From: Bacillota bacterium
GTDB taxonomy: Bacteria; Bacillota_I; Bacilli_A; MOL361; Turicibacteraceae
Length of the DNA: 48,234 nt
NCBI GenBank assembly: GCA_003486705.1
Contig: DNGE01000115.1
Span: 3,012 to 51,245 of the forward strand
Reading direction: 5' to 3'
How positions within the stretch are numbered: position 1 is the stretch's first letter; every line of letters starts with the position of its first letter. Positions 7,180-15,806 of the stretch are shown here, piece by piece. Below the pieces are notes generated by a model. It searched no databases and was not told where the DNA came from. It saw only the letters and a program-made list of their open reading frames with translations. The position numbers and the translations under genes were made by a program.

Positions 7180-8907
7180 ATGGGAGATTTTAAGTTATAT
7201 TTACTTATTGCAATCGTCGTCGTGTTGATTGCTATTCTAATTTATTCAATGATGATTGTATCGAAAAAGAAACAATATTTTGTGCGAATTGATGATTTAG
7301 ACTATCTCAAGCATGAGATTTCAAATAAGACCGTTCCTTTTGAACTAGCAAAACTAAGAAGCACTAAGAAAAGTGAGCGTATTGTGAAACTTGTTCAACA
7401 ATGGGAACAAAGATGGGGGTCTTTGGAGAATGAGTTTATCACAGTCACAGAAAAAATCATTTACACAGAAGAGTTAGTTGAAAAGAGAAGTTTTACAGAG
7501 GCAAATGATTTAATGGATAATATTTCTGAAATGTTGGAGCACTTAAACACTGAAGTGGATTTATTATTAGAAGAAATTAAATCGTTAAAACGTTCAGAAG
7601 AACGCAGCCGTTCAAATGTGGTGGGGTTAAAAGAAAAATTTGAACAATTAAAAATGCAATATGACTTAGAACAGTCAAACTACGTAAACATGCATGATGA
7701 AATTTTAAATTTATTTAAGGAAATTGAAGCTTTATTCTTAAAATTTAATGAGTGTATGGAAGAATGTAATTATGACTTAGCGGATGAAACCATTAATAAT
7801 ATTAAAAAAGAAATGGAAAAAATGAATTACGTGTTTGATCGTATCCCGATTTATCATGAGTCTATTGAGAAAACAATTAAACCATTGTTAAAAGATGTCA
7901 TGAAAAGCTTTGAGAATTTATCAAATCAAGGAATTTATCTAAACCATTTAAAAATAGATGAAACAATCGTGACTTATGAAGAGAACATCAATCAAGTTGA
8001 TCAGATGTTAAAACGATTTGAATTTGAACAAATTGAATCTATGTTATTAGAAGTAGAAGAAAATAGTAAACAGATGATTCAATTTATGAAACGCGAGATG
8101 GATATTAAAGGGGAAGTCATCGAGGTTTTAGAAAAAACGAAAGCAACAATCATGAACATAAACACAATGGGGACGCATTTAAATCAGCGTTATTATAATA
8201 TTAAAAATAATTATACGTTAGCTGAAGAAGACGAGAATAACTTTAACTTCTTATTAAATGAGATTCAAATTGTGACGAATGAACTCTATTTTATTGAAGC
8301 AAAATTTGCAGATAAGCAAACGTCAAATACAGAAATGAGCCATCAATTAGAATCAATCACTGCTCAAATTGTAGAGATTGAACACCAACTTCAATTGTTT
8401 GATGTCGATATTGAACACCTATATGATGGAGAAAAAGATTGTCGTCAGCGTGCGTTATTACTTTTAAACAGATTTAATGACTTAAAAGCAATGTATAACC
8501 AAAGTCACTTCCCAGTAGAAAATCAAAATATCGTATCCTTAATTGAAGAAGGGAATGCGGCAATTACAGCACTATTTAAAGAGATTGATCAAGTGCCAAT
8601 CCACATTAATAATATTAGTGAACAACTACAATATTCACAAGAGATGCTTGAACATATCATTAATTCAGTAAATCAAATCGTTCAAGAATTAAAATTAGCG
8701 GAGACGCTTATTGTTCATGGACACCGATACTTAGTTCGTGAAGGGATGTATGTAGTTGATTTAACAATTGCTGAAGATCAATTCCGTCAAGGAAACTATG
8801 CAACTGTTATTGAGAAAATGAAAAAGTTATTGAAATCAATTGAGGGATCACAGTTTGATATTCAATACGATCAGTTTAAACAATCATTAGATTGCTATTT
8901 AATTTAA
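7180..8907 (+). CDS. ezrA: septation ring formation regulator EzrA
   Basis: A 575-residue protein with one N-terminal membrane helix (residues about 5-27) followed by Lys-rich residues and a long, almost wholly helical, coiled-coil cytoplasmic body, the EzrA architecture. Family features include QWEQRWGSLENEF near residue 75 and a run of spectrin-like helical repeats. EzrA restrains FtsZ ring formation and links FtsZ with cell-wall synthesis enzymes. An ATG at 7129 in the same frame would add 17 residues but has no ribosome binding site; the ATG at 7180 follows GGGAGG. Context (msrC upstream, nifZ-thiI downstream) matches Bacillus. Confidence 0.92.
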   Translation: MGDFKLYLLIAIVVVLIAILIYSMMIVSKKKQYFVRIDDLDYLKHEISNKTVPFELAKLRSTKKSERIVKLVQQWEQRWGSLENEFITVTEKIIYTEELVEKRSFTEANDLMDNISEMLEHLNTEVDLLLEEIKSLKRSEERSRSNVVGLKEKFEQLKMQYDLEQSNYVNMHDEILNLFKEIEALFLKFNECMEECNYDLADETINNIKKEMEKMNYVFDRIPIYHESIEKTIKPLLKDVMKSFENLSNQGIYLNHLKIDETIVTYEENINQVDQMLKRFEFEQIESMLLEVEENSKQMIQFMKREMDIKGEVIEVLEKTKATIMNINTMGTHLNQRYYNIKNNYTLAEEDENNFNFLLNEIQIVTNELYFIEAKFADKQTSNTEMSHQLESITAQIVEIEHQLQLFDVDIEHLYDGEKDCRQRALLLLNRFNDLKAMYNQSHFPVENQNIVSLIEEGNAAITALFKEIDQVPIHINNISEQLQYSQEMLEHIINSVNQIVQELKLAETLIVHGHRYLVREGMYVVDLTIAEDQFRQGNYATVIEKMKKLLKSIEGSQFDIQYDQFKQSLDCYLI

Positions 8908-8917
8908 AACGATACGG

Positions 8918-8960
8918 AACTGTCGGAACGAGTGCTTAACTTGTTAGACAGTTTTTGTTT
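8918..8960 (+). terminator. intrinsic terminator after ezrA
   Basis: AACTGTC (8918-8924) pairs with GACAGTT (8947-8953); the interior also pairs partly (AACGAG with CTTGTT), then TTT GTTT follows. A second inverted repeat, TTTTGTTCA with TGAACAAAA (8958-8991), lies just after it. Confidence 0.65.
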
Positions 8961-9114
8961 TGTTCAGGACGTAATGTATGTATGAACAAAATAGGTGGAA
9001 AATAAAAATAAACAAATCAATTAGACTAACACAAGTTGATAAAACAACATACCTTATAGTATAAGTAAATCATATTTCGCCCATTTCTAAACGAAAAAAG
9101 AAGTTGTACAATAT

Positions 9115-9143
9115 TTGTGATTCATACCTTAATGTGGTATAAT
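9115..9143 (+). promoter_or_regulatory. nifZ-thiI promoter
   Basis: TTGTGA (9115-9120), 17 bp, TATAAT (9138-9143). An inverted repeat ATACC-7-GGTAT (9124-9140) spans spacer and -10 and could be an operator. Apart from this and the hairpins above, the 8908-9252 gap shows nothing further. Confidence 0.6.
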
Positions 9144-9252
9144 GTCAAATCAGTGACCAAAATGATCATAACTTGTACGAATCATGGTGTCTATCCATTT
9201 ACATGAAATAGAAATAGGGTCTGAAAAGTTTATTTTGGAAGGAGCTATATAT

Positions 9253-10398
9253 ATGATTTATTTAGATAACACTGCAACAACTCCCGTTAATCCAGAAGTT
9301 TTAGATGCCTTTGTTAAAGTGAATCAAAATTATTGGGGTAACCCAAGTTCATTGCATGCATTTGGTGCGAGAGCGGAACAATTATTGATCCAAGCAGAAA
9401 AACAAGTGCTATCTTTATTAAATGCAACGCAACATAAAGTGATTTTTACTTCAGGAGCAACAGAGAGTAATAACTTAGCTATTAGAGGGATTGCCCGTGC
9501 TTATCAATCACGTGGGCGTCATATTATCAGTACTGGGGTTGAGCATGATTCTGTTTATGAGACACTTTTAGAACTTGAAAAAGACGGATTTCGAGTAACG
9601 TTTATTAATGTCTCAGGAAATGATTCAGATATAATAGATCAAATCAAAAAAGCTATTTGTGAAGATACTATTCTTATTACAATGATGCACGTAAATAACG
9701 AAATGGGACGTGTTTTTCCAATTTATGAAGTGGGTCAATTAATTAAACGTTATCCTAAAATTAAATTTCATGTGGATGCGGTACAAGGTATTGGAAAAAT
9801 ACCACTTAACATGGATGCCATGAATATTGATATGTTATCGTTATCAGCGCATAAAATACATGGGATTAAAGGAAGCGGGGCCTTGATCGTTAACCAATAC
9901 TTAAAAATCATGCCTGAAATTACGGGTGGACATCAAATGTATGGGTTACGTTCGGGGACAATTAATGTTGCTGGTGCCGTCGCATTAGCAAAAGCAATGC
10001 GCTTAATTATTGAACCAGTGGATCAAAATTATGAAAAGACAAAAAAGTTATTTGATTACGCAATTTCCCAGTTGAGTCAGATTGATGGTGTCGTAATAAA
10101 TAGTTGTTTTGAAACCCAAAGTCCATACATTATTAATATGGCGATTACACATATTAAGGGTGAAACTCTTGTTCATGCTTTAGAAGAATACGAGATATAT
10201 ATTTCAGCAAAGTCAGCTTGTTCATCGAAATCGGCGACTGTATCAAGAATCTTATTGGCGCTTGGCATCAAAGAAAATATTGCACTTGATAGTGTGCGCA
10301 TTAGCTTAAGCGAAGCCACAACATTAGACGATATAAACGAATTAATTAACGCACTAAGAAAAATAGCCGTTCAAATGAGGAAGGAAATGAAAAAATGA
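9253..10398 (+). CDS. nifZ: cysteine desulfurase, NifS/NifZ-like, partner of ThiI
   Basis: A PLP-dependent class V aminotransferase of 381 residues that takes sulfur from cysteine as an enzyme persulfide. It begins MIYLDNTATTP, has the PLP lysine in SAHKIHG (K201), the cofactor-binding HVDAVQ stretch and the persulfide-forming cysteine in SAKSACSSK (C323). The upstream in-frame ATG at 9184 lacks a ribosome binding site, while 9253 follows GGAAGGAG. It overlaps thiI by four bases (ATGA), implying translational coupling. The pairing makes it the dedicated sulfur donor for 4-thiouridine in tRNA, as NifZ is in Bacillus. Confidence 0.93.
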   Translation: MIYLDNTATTPVNPEVLDAFVKVNQNYWGNPSSLHAFGARAEQLLIQAEKQVLSLLNATQHKVIFTSGATESNNLAIRGIARAYQSRGRHIISTGVEHDSVYETLLELEKDGFRVTFINVSGNDSDIIDQIKKAICEDTILITMMHVNNEMGRVFPIYEVGQLIKRYPKIKFHVDAVQGIGKIPLNMDAMNIDMLSLSAHKIHGIKGSGALIVNQYLKIMPEITGGHQMYGLRSGTINVAGAVALAKAMRLIIEPVDQNYEKTKKLFDYAISQLSQIDGVVINSCFETQSPYIINMAITHIKGETLVHALEEYEIYISAKSACSSKSATVSRILLALGIKENIALDSVRISLSEATTLDDINELINALRKIAVQMRKEMKK

Positions 10399-11624
10399 TT
10401 TATGACCGTATATTAGTCCGTTATGGAGAATTATCAATTAAAGGTAAAAACCGAAAATACTTTATCGATGCACTACAAAAAAATATTAGACGTAAACTAA
10501 AACCACTAGAAAATGTAAAATACGAAGTGACACGTGATCGTTTCTATATTATTTTAAATGGAACAGATCCTAAACTTGTTACAGATGAATTAGATAAAGT
10601 ATTTGGGATGCAATCTTATAGCTTAGCAGCTCGTTGTGAAAATGACATTGAGGAAATGAAAAAATTAGCATTAGACATTATCAATGAACAACCTATTGTT
10701 CCGACAACGTTTAAAGTAGATACAAAACGTGCGAACAAACAATTCCCAATGCAGTCACATGATATTACAAAAGCAGTAGGTGCTCATTTACTAATTAATA
10801 CAGAGCATTTAAAAGTTGATGTTCATAAGCCTCAGCTAAAAGTCTTTGTAGAAGTTCGCCGTGAAGGTACTTATATTATGGCCGAGCATATTAAAGGATT
10901 AGGTGGATTCCCTGTTGGAATCAGTGGAAAAGGATTATTAATGATTTCAGGAGGAATTGATAGTCCAGTTGCAGGATACCTTATGCAAAAAAGAGGGGTA
11001 GAAATCGAAGCTATTCACTTTGCTTCTCCACCTTATACGTCTGTTCGTTCAAAACAAAAGGTACTAGACTTAATGGAGAAATTAGCTCACTATGCACCTT
11101 ATGGAAAAGTTAAAGTTCATGTGATTCCATTTACAGAACTTCAATCAGCTATTTATGAAAATATTCCAAATAGCTATACAATGACGGTGATGCGTCGTAT
11201 GATGTACCGAATTGCAGAAGGGGTAGCTGCTAAACGCAATACCTTAATTTTAGGAAATGGTGAAAGTTTAGGTCAAGTTGCCTCTCAAACATTGGCTTCA
11301 ATGTATGCCATTAATGCGGTAACTAATATGCCAATTATTCGTCCAGTAGCTACTTTAGATAAAAATGAAATTATTGAGATTGCTAAAAAAATTGATACAT
11401 ATGAAATTTCAATTCGTCCATATGAAGACTGTTGTACGGTATTTGTTCCTGAAAACCCAGCAACAAATCCTTCATTAGAAAAATGTGTTGAATATGAACA
11501 GAATTTTGATTTTGCTCCATTCGTACAAAAATGTATCGATGAGTCTGAATTAATAACTGTTCGCGCAGGTGAGATTATTGAATTAGAAAATAATGCCGCT
11601 TGTGCAATCAATGATTTATTCTAA
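10395..11624 (+). CDS. thiI: tRNA 4-thiouridine synthetase ThiI
   Basis: A 409-residue enzyme that adenylates U8 of tRNA and inserts sulfur supplied by the neighbouring desulfurase. Domain order: ferredoxin-like N-terminus and THUMP RNA-binding domain (about 60-165), then the PP-loop ATP pyrophosphatase domain with SGGIDSP at 185-191. The protein ends soon after this domain and lacks the C-terminal rhodanese domain of Escherichia coli ThiI, as is usual in Bacillus. PYEDCCTVFVP holds two adjacent cysteines. Whether it also serves thiazole synthesis cannot be told. Confidence 0.95.
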   Translation: MIYDRILVRYGELSIKGKNRKYFIDALQKNIRRKLKPLENVKYEVTRDRFYIILNGTDPKLVTDELDKVFGMQSYSLAARCENDIEEMKKLALDIINEQPIVPTTFKVDTKRANKQFPMQSHDITKAVGAHLLINTEHLKVDVHKPQLKVFVEVRREGTYIMAEHIKGLGGFPVGISGKGLLMISGGIDSPVAGYLMQKRGVEIEAIHFASPPYTSVRSKQKVLDLMEKLAHYAPYGKVKVHVIPFTELQSAIYENIPNSYTMTVMRRMMYRIAEGVAAKRNTLILGNGESLGQVASQTLASMYAINAVTNMPIIRPVATLDKNEIIEIAKKIDTYEISIRPYEDCCTVFVPENPATNPSLEKCVEYEQNFDFAPFVQKCIDESELITVRAGEIIELENNAACAINDLF

Positions 11625-11636
11625 TATATATAAAAT

Positions 11637-11682
11637 AAACGCATGGTTAAACCACAGAATTGTGGTTAATCATGCGTTTTTC
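11637..11682 (+). terminator. intrinsic terminator after thiI
   Basis: AAACGCATG and then TTAAACCACA pair with TGTGGTTAAT and CATGCGTTT around a short loop, ending in TTTTT. It is a long, strong hairpin. Confidence 0.9.
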
Positions 11683-11887
11683 TTATTTTATAAGTAGAAA
11701 ATATGATGAAAGTTGAAAAAGGCTAAGAATTATTATGTACAAATATATTAAAGTTTATGTATATAAAGATAATTTAAGTTCCAATTATGATATAAGAAGA
11801 ATAGAAATTGAGTTTGGAAAGGGTTTTACAGTCTGTTTTTATGGTAAAAATAGAGTTTTAAAGGTAAAAATAGCATGTTTGTGAAAT

Positions 11888-11971
11888 TATATACGCTTTC
11901 ATAGCATTTTCATTAGACAAAAAATTCACAATGTAATATAATAACAGTGTAGAAAGTGAATGAATTCACAA
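11888..11971 (+). promoter_or_regulatory. adhE promoter with candidate cre and two Rex-like operators
   Basis: TAGACA (11914-11919), 17 bp, TATAAT (11937-11942) is the likely promoter. A cre-like site lies just upstream at 11888-11902 (reverse strand ATGAAAGCGTATATA, one departure from WTGNAANCGNWNNCW). Two 18-bp sites resemble the Rex operator TTGTGAA-N4-TTCACAA. One at 11954-11971 has AAGTGAA-TGAA-TTCACAA. The other at 11914-11931 lies over the promoter spacer, with a perfect right half and a poor left half. Confidence 0.6.
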
Positions 11972-11989
11972 CCTTGAGGAGGAGTCGCA

Positions 11990-14587
11990 ATGACAAACAA
12001 AATTACAACAGTTGAAGAATTAATGTTAACACTAGAAACTGTTCGCGAAGCTCAAAAACAATTCGCAAAGTTTACACAAGAACAAGTAGATGAATTATTC
12101 TTTAAAGCAGCTACTGCAATTAATAACTTACGTATCCCATTAGCCCAAATGGCGGTTGAAGAAACTGGGATGGGGGTTGTAGAAGATAAAGTTATTAAAA
12201 ACCACTATGCTTCAGAATATATCTATAATAAATATCGTGAAGAAAAAACTTGCGGTGTAATCGCTGAAGATTTATCAGCTGGTGTACAAAAAATTGCTGA
12301 ACCAGTAGGAGTTATTGCGGCAGTTGTACCAACGACTAACCCAACATCAACAGCTTGTTTCAAAGCTTTAATGGCTATTAAAACTCGTAATGCAATCGTA
12401 TTCGCACCACATCCTCGTGCAAAAGGATGTACAAACTATACAGCTCAAGTTATTCGTCAAGTAATTGAAGAAGCTGGAGCACCAAAAGGATTAATCGCAT
12501 GGATTGATCAACCAAGCTTAGAATTAACAAACACATTAATGCGTGAAGCTGATTTAATCTTAGCAACAGGTGGACCAGCAATGGTTAAATCTGCTTACTC
12601 ATCAGGGACACCAGCAATCGGTGTAGGGGCAGGAAATACGCCAATCGTATTCCACAAAACTTGTCATGTACCAATGGCAGTTAACTCATTATTAACTTCA
12701 AAAACATTCGATAACGGTGTTATCTGTGCTTCTGAACAATCAATCATCGTTGATGAGTCAATCTACGGTGCTGTTAAATCAGAGTTAACAAAACGTGGCG
12801 CATTAATTTTAAATAAAAAGCAATTAGATATGGTTCGTGAAACAATCATTGTTGACGGACACTTAAATGCAAAAATTGTAGGTCAGTCAGCACAAAAAAT
12901 TGCTGAATTAGCAGGATTTGAAGTGCCAGCGAACACGAAAGTATTAGTTGGTGAAGTAACAGATACAACACTTGCTGAGCCTTTCGCACATGAAAAATTA
13001 TCAGTTGTATTAGCAATGTACAAATCATCTAACCATGAAGAAGCGGTTCAAATGGCTGAAACATTAGTTAACCACAGTGGTTTAGGTCATACATCAGGAA
13101 TCTATGCTGATGAGTTACGCGCAGAAGCTGATATCAATATGATGGCTGCTCGCATCAAAACAACAACATTCTTAATTAACCAACCAGCTGCACACGGAGC
13201 AATCGGGGATTTATTCAACTTCGCTGTGGCACCATCATTAACATTAGGATGCGGTTCTTGGGGGAATAACTCAGTATCTGAAAACGTTGGTCCAAAACAC
13301 TTAATTAATATTAAGACTGTTTCAAAAAGGAGAGAAAATATGCTTTGGTTTAAAGTTCCAGCTAAAGTTTACTACAAATTCGGATGCTTACCAGTAGCAT
13401 TAACTGATTTACAAATGGAAGGTAAAAAACGCGCCTTCATCGTAACAGATAAAGTATTATTCGATTTAGGATACACTAAACATGTTACAAATGAATTAGA
13501 TAAATACGGAATTCAATATACAATTTTCACAGATGTTAATCCAGATCCAATGTTATCAGATGCTAAAAAAGGTGCAGAAGCAATGCGCAACTTCCAACCT
13601 GATACAATCATCGCATTAGGTGGAGGATCTGCAATGGATGCTGCTAAGATTATGTGGGTATTATATGAGCACCCAGAAACAAACTTCCAAGACTTAGCAA
13701 TGCGTTTCATGGACGTTCGTAAACGTATCTACCGCTTCCCAACAATGGGTAAAAAAGCAAGCTTAGTATGTATCGCAACTTCAGCAGGTACTGGTTCAGA
13801 GGTAACACCATTCGCGGTAATTACTGATGATGAAACAGGAATTAAATACCCATTAGCTGACTATGAATTAACACCAAACATGGCAATTGTTGACCCAGTG
13901 TTAATGTTATCAATGCCTCGTGGATTATGTGCTGCTTCAGGTATTGACGTATTAACTCACTCATTAGAGTCATTAGTTTCTACTGTTGCAACTGAATACA
14001 CAATTCCATTATCATTAGAAGCAACTAAGTTAGTATTCGATTACTTACCAGAATCTTACCATGGTGGAGCTGAAGCAAAAGTAGCAAAAGAAAAAATGGC
14101 AAATGCTTCATGTATGGCAGGTATGGCATTCTCTAATGCAATGTTAGGATTATGTCACTCAATGGCTCATAAATTAGGTGCTCGTTTCCACATTCCTCAC
14201 GGAACTGCAAATGCATTATTAATGAACGAAATCATTAAATACAATGCAACTGATGCTCCATTCAAAATGGGAACATTCGCTCAATACGAAACACCACAAG
14301 CAATCGCTCGTTATGCACAAGCTGCTGACTACTTAGGATTAGGTGGAAAAACGAACGAAGAAAAAGTTCAATTATTATTAAAGAAAATTGATGCATTAAA
14401 AGCAGACATCAATATTCCAGCAAGCATTAAAGATGCTGGTGTAAATGAAGAAGAATTCTTAGCAGCAGTTGATGCTTTAGCTGTTGAAGCGTTTGACGAT
14501 CAATGTACAGGAGCTAACCCACGCTACCCATTAATCGCAGACATTAAAGAAATCTATTTAGCTGCATTCTACGGAGAAACTAAATAA
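11990..14587 (+). CDS. adhE: bifunctional aldehyde-alcohol dehydrogenase AdhE
   Basis: An 865-residue fusion. The N-terminal part (about 1-440) is a CoA-acylating acetaldehyde dehydrogenase with catalytic cysteine C246 in VICASEQ. The C-terminal part (about 450-865) is an iron-dependent alcohol dehydrogenase with the NAD-binding GGGSAMDAAK near 543-552 and metal-ligand histidines in LCHSMAHKLG and FHIPHG. Together they turn acetyl-CoA into ethanol and re-oxidise two NADH in fermentation; AdhE usually forms spirosomes. Start follows GAGGAGTC. Codon use is strongly biased toward a few AT-ending codons, as in highly expressed genes. Rex and CcpA sites upstream suggest redox and carbon control. 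Confidence 0.98.
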   Translation: MTNKITTVEELMLTLETVREAQKQFAKFTQEQVDELFFKAATAINNLRIPLAQMAVEETGMGVVEDKVIKNHYASEYIYNKYREEKTCGVIAEDLSAGVQKIAEPVGVIAAVVPTTNPTSTACFKALMAIKTRNAIVFAPHPRAKGCTNYTAQVIRQVIEEAGAPKGLIAWIDQPSLELTNTLMREADLILATGGPAMVKSAYSSGTPAIGVGAGNTPIVFHKTCHVPMAVNSLLTSKTFDNGVICASEQSIIVDESIYGAVKSELTKRGALILNKKQLDMVRETIIVDGHLNAKIVGQSAQKIAELAGFEVPANTKVLVGEVTDTTLAEPFAHEKLSVVLAMYKSSNHEEAVQMAETLVNHSGLGHTSGIYADELRAEADINMMAARIKTTTFLINQPAAHGAIGDLFNFAVAPSLTLGCGSWGNNSVSENVGPKHLINIKTVSKRRENMLWFKVPAKVYYKFGCLPVALTDLQMEGKKRAFIVTDKVLFDLGYTKHVTNELDKYGIQYTIFTDVNPDPMLSDAKKGAEAMRNFQPDTIIALGGGSAMDAAKIMWVLYEHPETNFQDLAMRFMDVRKRIYRFPTMGKKASLVCIATSAGTGSEVTPFAVITDDETGIKYPLADYELTPNMAIVDPVLMLSMPRGLCAASGIDVLTHSLESLVSTVATEYTIPLSLEATKLVFDYLPESYHGGAEAKVAKEKMANASCMAGMAFSNAMLGLCHSMAHKLGARFHIPHGTANALLMNEIIKYNATDAPFKMGTFAQYETPQAIARYAQAADYLGLGGKTNEEKVQLLLKKIDALKADINIPASIKDAGVNEEEFLAAVDALAVEAFDDQCTGANPRYPLIADIKEIYLAAFYGETK

Positions 14588-14601
14588 TTAGTGATTCCTT
14601 T

Positions 14602-14631
14602 ACTCCCTATCGCGTGATAGGGAGTTTTTTT
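14602..14631 (+). terminator. intrinsic terminator of adhE
   Basis: ACTCCCTATC (14602-14611), loop GCGT, GATAGGGAGT (14616-14625), then a T run. Confidence 0.93.
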
Positions 14632-14763
14632 ATTGATTTTTTTATTAGTAACGTATTAAATATCTTGAAAAAATGTATAAAATACGCCTTGTAAAAAAAG
14701 TTTAATCATATAAATTTAAGTAACAACAGAACATATAACAGAGCGTTTTGATATGAAAAATAT

Positions 14764-14810
14764 AAAAAGCCAGTTGTAACAATAAGTTTATTGTCACAAC
14801 TAGCTTTTTT
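14764..14810. terminator. strong hairpin terminator, T-rich on both strands
   Basis: AAAAAGC, AGTTGT and ACAATAA pair in order with TTATTGT, ACAACT and GCTTTTT, with single mismatches between the blocks. On the minus strand it closes the SASP/micro-ORF region; on the plus strand it backs up the adhE terminator. Confidence 0.88.
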
Positions 14811-14839
14811 CATATTATTCAATTGTTATGTAGTCAAAC

Positions 14840-14857
14840 TTAATGTGGCGGATTCAT
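14840..14857 (-). CDS. micro-ORF D, peptide MNPPH
   Basis: Five codons plus TAA. The ribosome binding site AAGGAG lies 8 bases before the ATG and overlaps the end of micro-ORF C, whose stop is two bases upstream, so translation could be coupled. It shares the DNA core AATCCGCCA and the peptide core NPP with micro-ORFs A and B. ORFs this short occur by chance; the support is the ribosome binding site plus the repeated core. Function unknown. Confidence 0.35.
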   Translation of the reverse strand: MNPPH

Positions 14858-14859
14858 CC

Positions 14860-14940
14860 TTAAAACTCCTTTTCTACTTTATTAATTAGAAATAAAAGTT
14901 CAATGGTTGATACCTCTTTTATGTTTTGCGGAATGGACAT
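14860..14940 (-). CDS. micro-ORF C, 26-residue peptide
   Basis: Encodes MSIPQNIKEVSTIELLFLI then NKVEKEF: short, partly amphipathic, no cysteine, no signal peptide. The start has an excellent ribosome binding site, GGGAGG, 8 bases upstream. It lies between micro-ORFs B and D on the same strand, upstream of the terminator at 14764-14810. I do not recognise the family. The good ribosome binding site and the packing with D make it the most gene-like member of the cluster. Confidence 0.5.
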   Translation of the reverse strand: MSIPQNIKEVSTIELLFLINKVEKEF

Positions 14941-14988
14941 CTTAATTACCTCCCACAGAGTTAGAAAATAGTTGTTAATAACGACTAC

Positions 14989-15012
14989 CTAACATGGCGG
15001 ATTAGTATTCAT
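14989..15012 (-). CDS. micro-ORF B, peptide MNTNPPC
   Basis: Seven codons plus TAG, with GTGAGG about 10 bases upstream of the ATG. Shares the core AATCCGCCA (NPP) and a TGT codon before the stop with micro-ORF A. A possible promoter on the same strand, TTAACG (15060-15065), 17 bp, TATAAT (15037-15042), ends just upstream. Confidence 0.38.
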   Translation of the reverse strand: MNTNPPC

Positions 15013-15061
15013 ATTAATCAATCCTCACATTCATAAATTATATTCCTGTGATATGATTCCG

Positions 15062-15088
15062 TTAACATATTGGTGGATTCGCTAGCAT
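15062..15088 (-). CDS. micro-ORF A, peptide MLANPPIC
   Basis: Eight codons plus TAA, with GGAAGGG 6 bases before the ATG. Shares the NPP core (here AATCCACCA) and a cysteine codon before the stop with B. It lies about 105 bases downstream of the first SASP gene on the same strand and could be read from it. The 14632-15193 interval is otherwise without larger ORFs. Confidence 0.38.
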   Translation of the reverse strand: MLANPPIC

Positions 15089-15193
15089 GTATATCCCTTC
15101 CAGTCATTTGTAGCAAGATTTTGATACATTTAACTAAAGTGAACGATGTAAGTGATTCTACCTAGAACATTAATTGACTTAGATGATGAAGCA

Positions 15194-15397
15194 TTATTTT
15201 GATTGAGATTGTCCCATGCTTTGTTGAGCTTGAGCTACTAAACGTTTAGTAATCTCACCACCTACAGATCCATTTTGACGAGCAGTAGCATCTGGTCCTA
15301 AATGAACACCGTATTCAGCTGCAATTTCAGCTTTCATATTATCGATTGCTGCTTGAGCTGCTGGAACAACTAATTTATTGTTTTGATCAGCTGGCAT
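15194..15397 (-). CDS. sasP: alpha/beta-type small acid-soluble spore protein
   Basis: A 67-residue alpha/beta SASP beginning MPADQNNKLVVPAAQ, the DNA-coating protein of dormant spores that protects DNA from UV and supplies amino acids on germination. The GPR protease site region reads KAEIAAEYGV and the second conserved block GGEITKRLV. Start ATG 15397 lies after GAGGAGGTG. A sigma-G-like promoter upstream on the minus strand is possible (GTATG, 17 bp, TATTCTA). First of three such genes in tandem. Confidence 0.95.
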   Translation of the reverse strand: MPADQNNKLVVPAAQAAIDNMKAEIAAEYGVHLGPDATARQNGSVGGEITKRLVAQAQQSMGQSQSK

Positions 15398-15495
15398 TGT
15401 ATTCACCTCCTCTTGATATTAGAATATCCATAATCGACAAATACATACAAAGATTTAAATGGTAATTTTAGTAAATGCCTTTACGGTCGGAATCA

Positions 15496-15699
15496 TTATT
15501 TCTCATTGATTTGAGCTGATCCCATTTTTTCTTGTGCATAACGCACTAAGCGTTTTGTCATTTCTCCACCGACTGAACCATTCAGACGTGAAGACGTGTC
15601 TGGGCCTAAATTAACACCAAATTCTTTAGCAATTTCGTATTTCATTTGATCAAGAGCTTCTTGTGCGCCTGGAACGATTAATTTATTTCGTCGTGACAT
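15496..15699 (-). CDS. sasP: alpha/beta-type small acid-soluble spore protein
   Basis: A 67-residue SASP, MSRRNKLIVPGAQEALDQ, with the GPR site region YEIAKEFGV and GGEMTKRLV. It is closer to the third copy at the N-terminus and to the first in the LGPDTSSRLNGSVGGE stretch. Ribosome binding site TAGGAGG precedes ATG 15699. Spacing of about 100-110 bases to each neighbour leaves room for separate forespore promoters. Confidence 0.95.
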   Translation of the reverse strand: MSRRNKLIVPGAQEALDQMKYEIAKEFGVNLGPDTSSRLNGSVGGEMTKRLVRYAQEKMGSAQINEK

Positions 15700-15760
15700 A
15701 TAAAAACCTCCTAAGAAATCCGTTATTGTGACTGATGCCTCGTTTATTCCACAGGTTGTT

Positions 15761-15778
15761 TTACATCATATGATGTAA
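15761..15778. promoter_or_regulatory. perfect 18-bp palindrome between SASP genes
   Basis: TTACATCATATGATGTAA is a perfect palindrome 83 bp upstream of the second SASP start and downstream of the third SASP stop. No T run follows on either strand, so a protein-binding site is more likely than a terminator. Confidence 0.45.
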
Positions 15779-15806
15779 GACAGAAAGTAAATTTAATCAT
15801 GAGCCT

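Noticed and set aside
11735..11884. 49-codon ORF (MYKYIKVYVYKDNLSSNYDI...) between thiI and adhE
   Set aside because: The composition is protein-like, but only a weak AAAAAGG sits about 14 bases from the ATG and I recognise no family. It could be a gene remnant.
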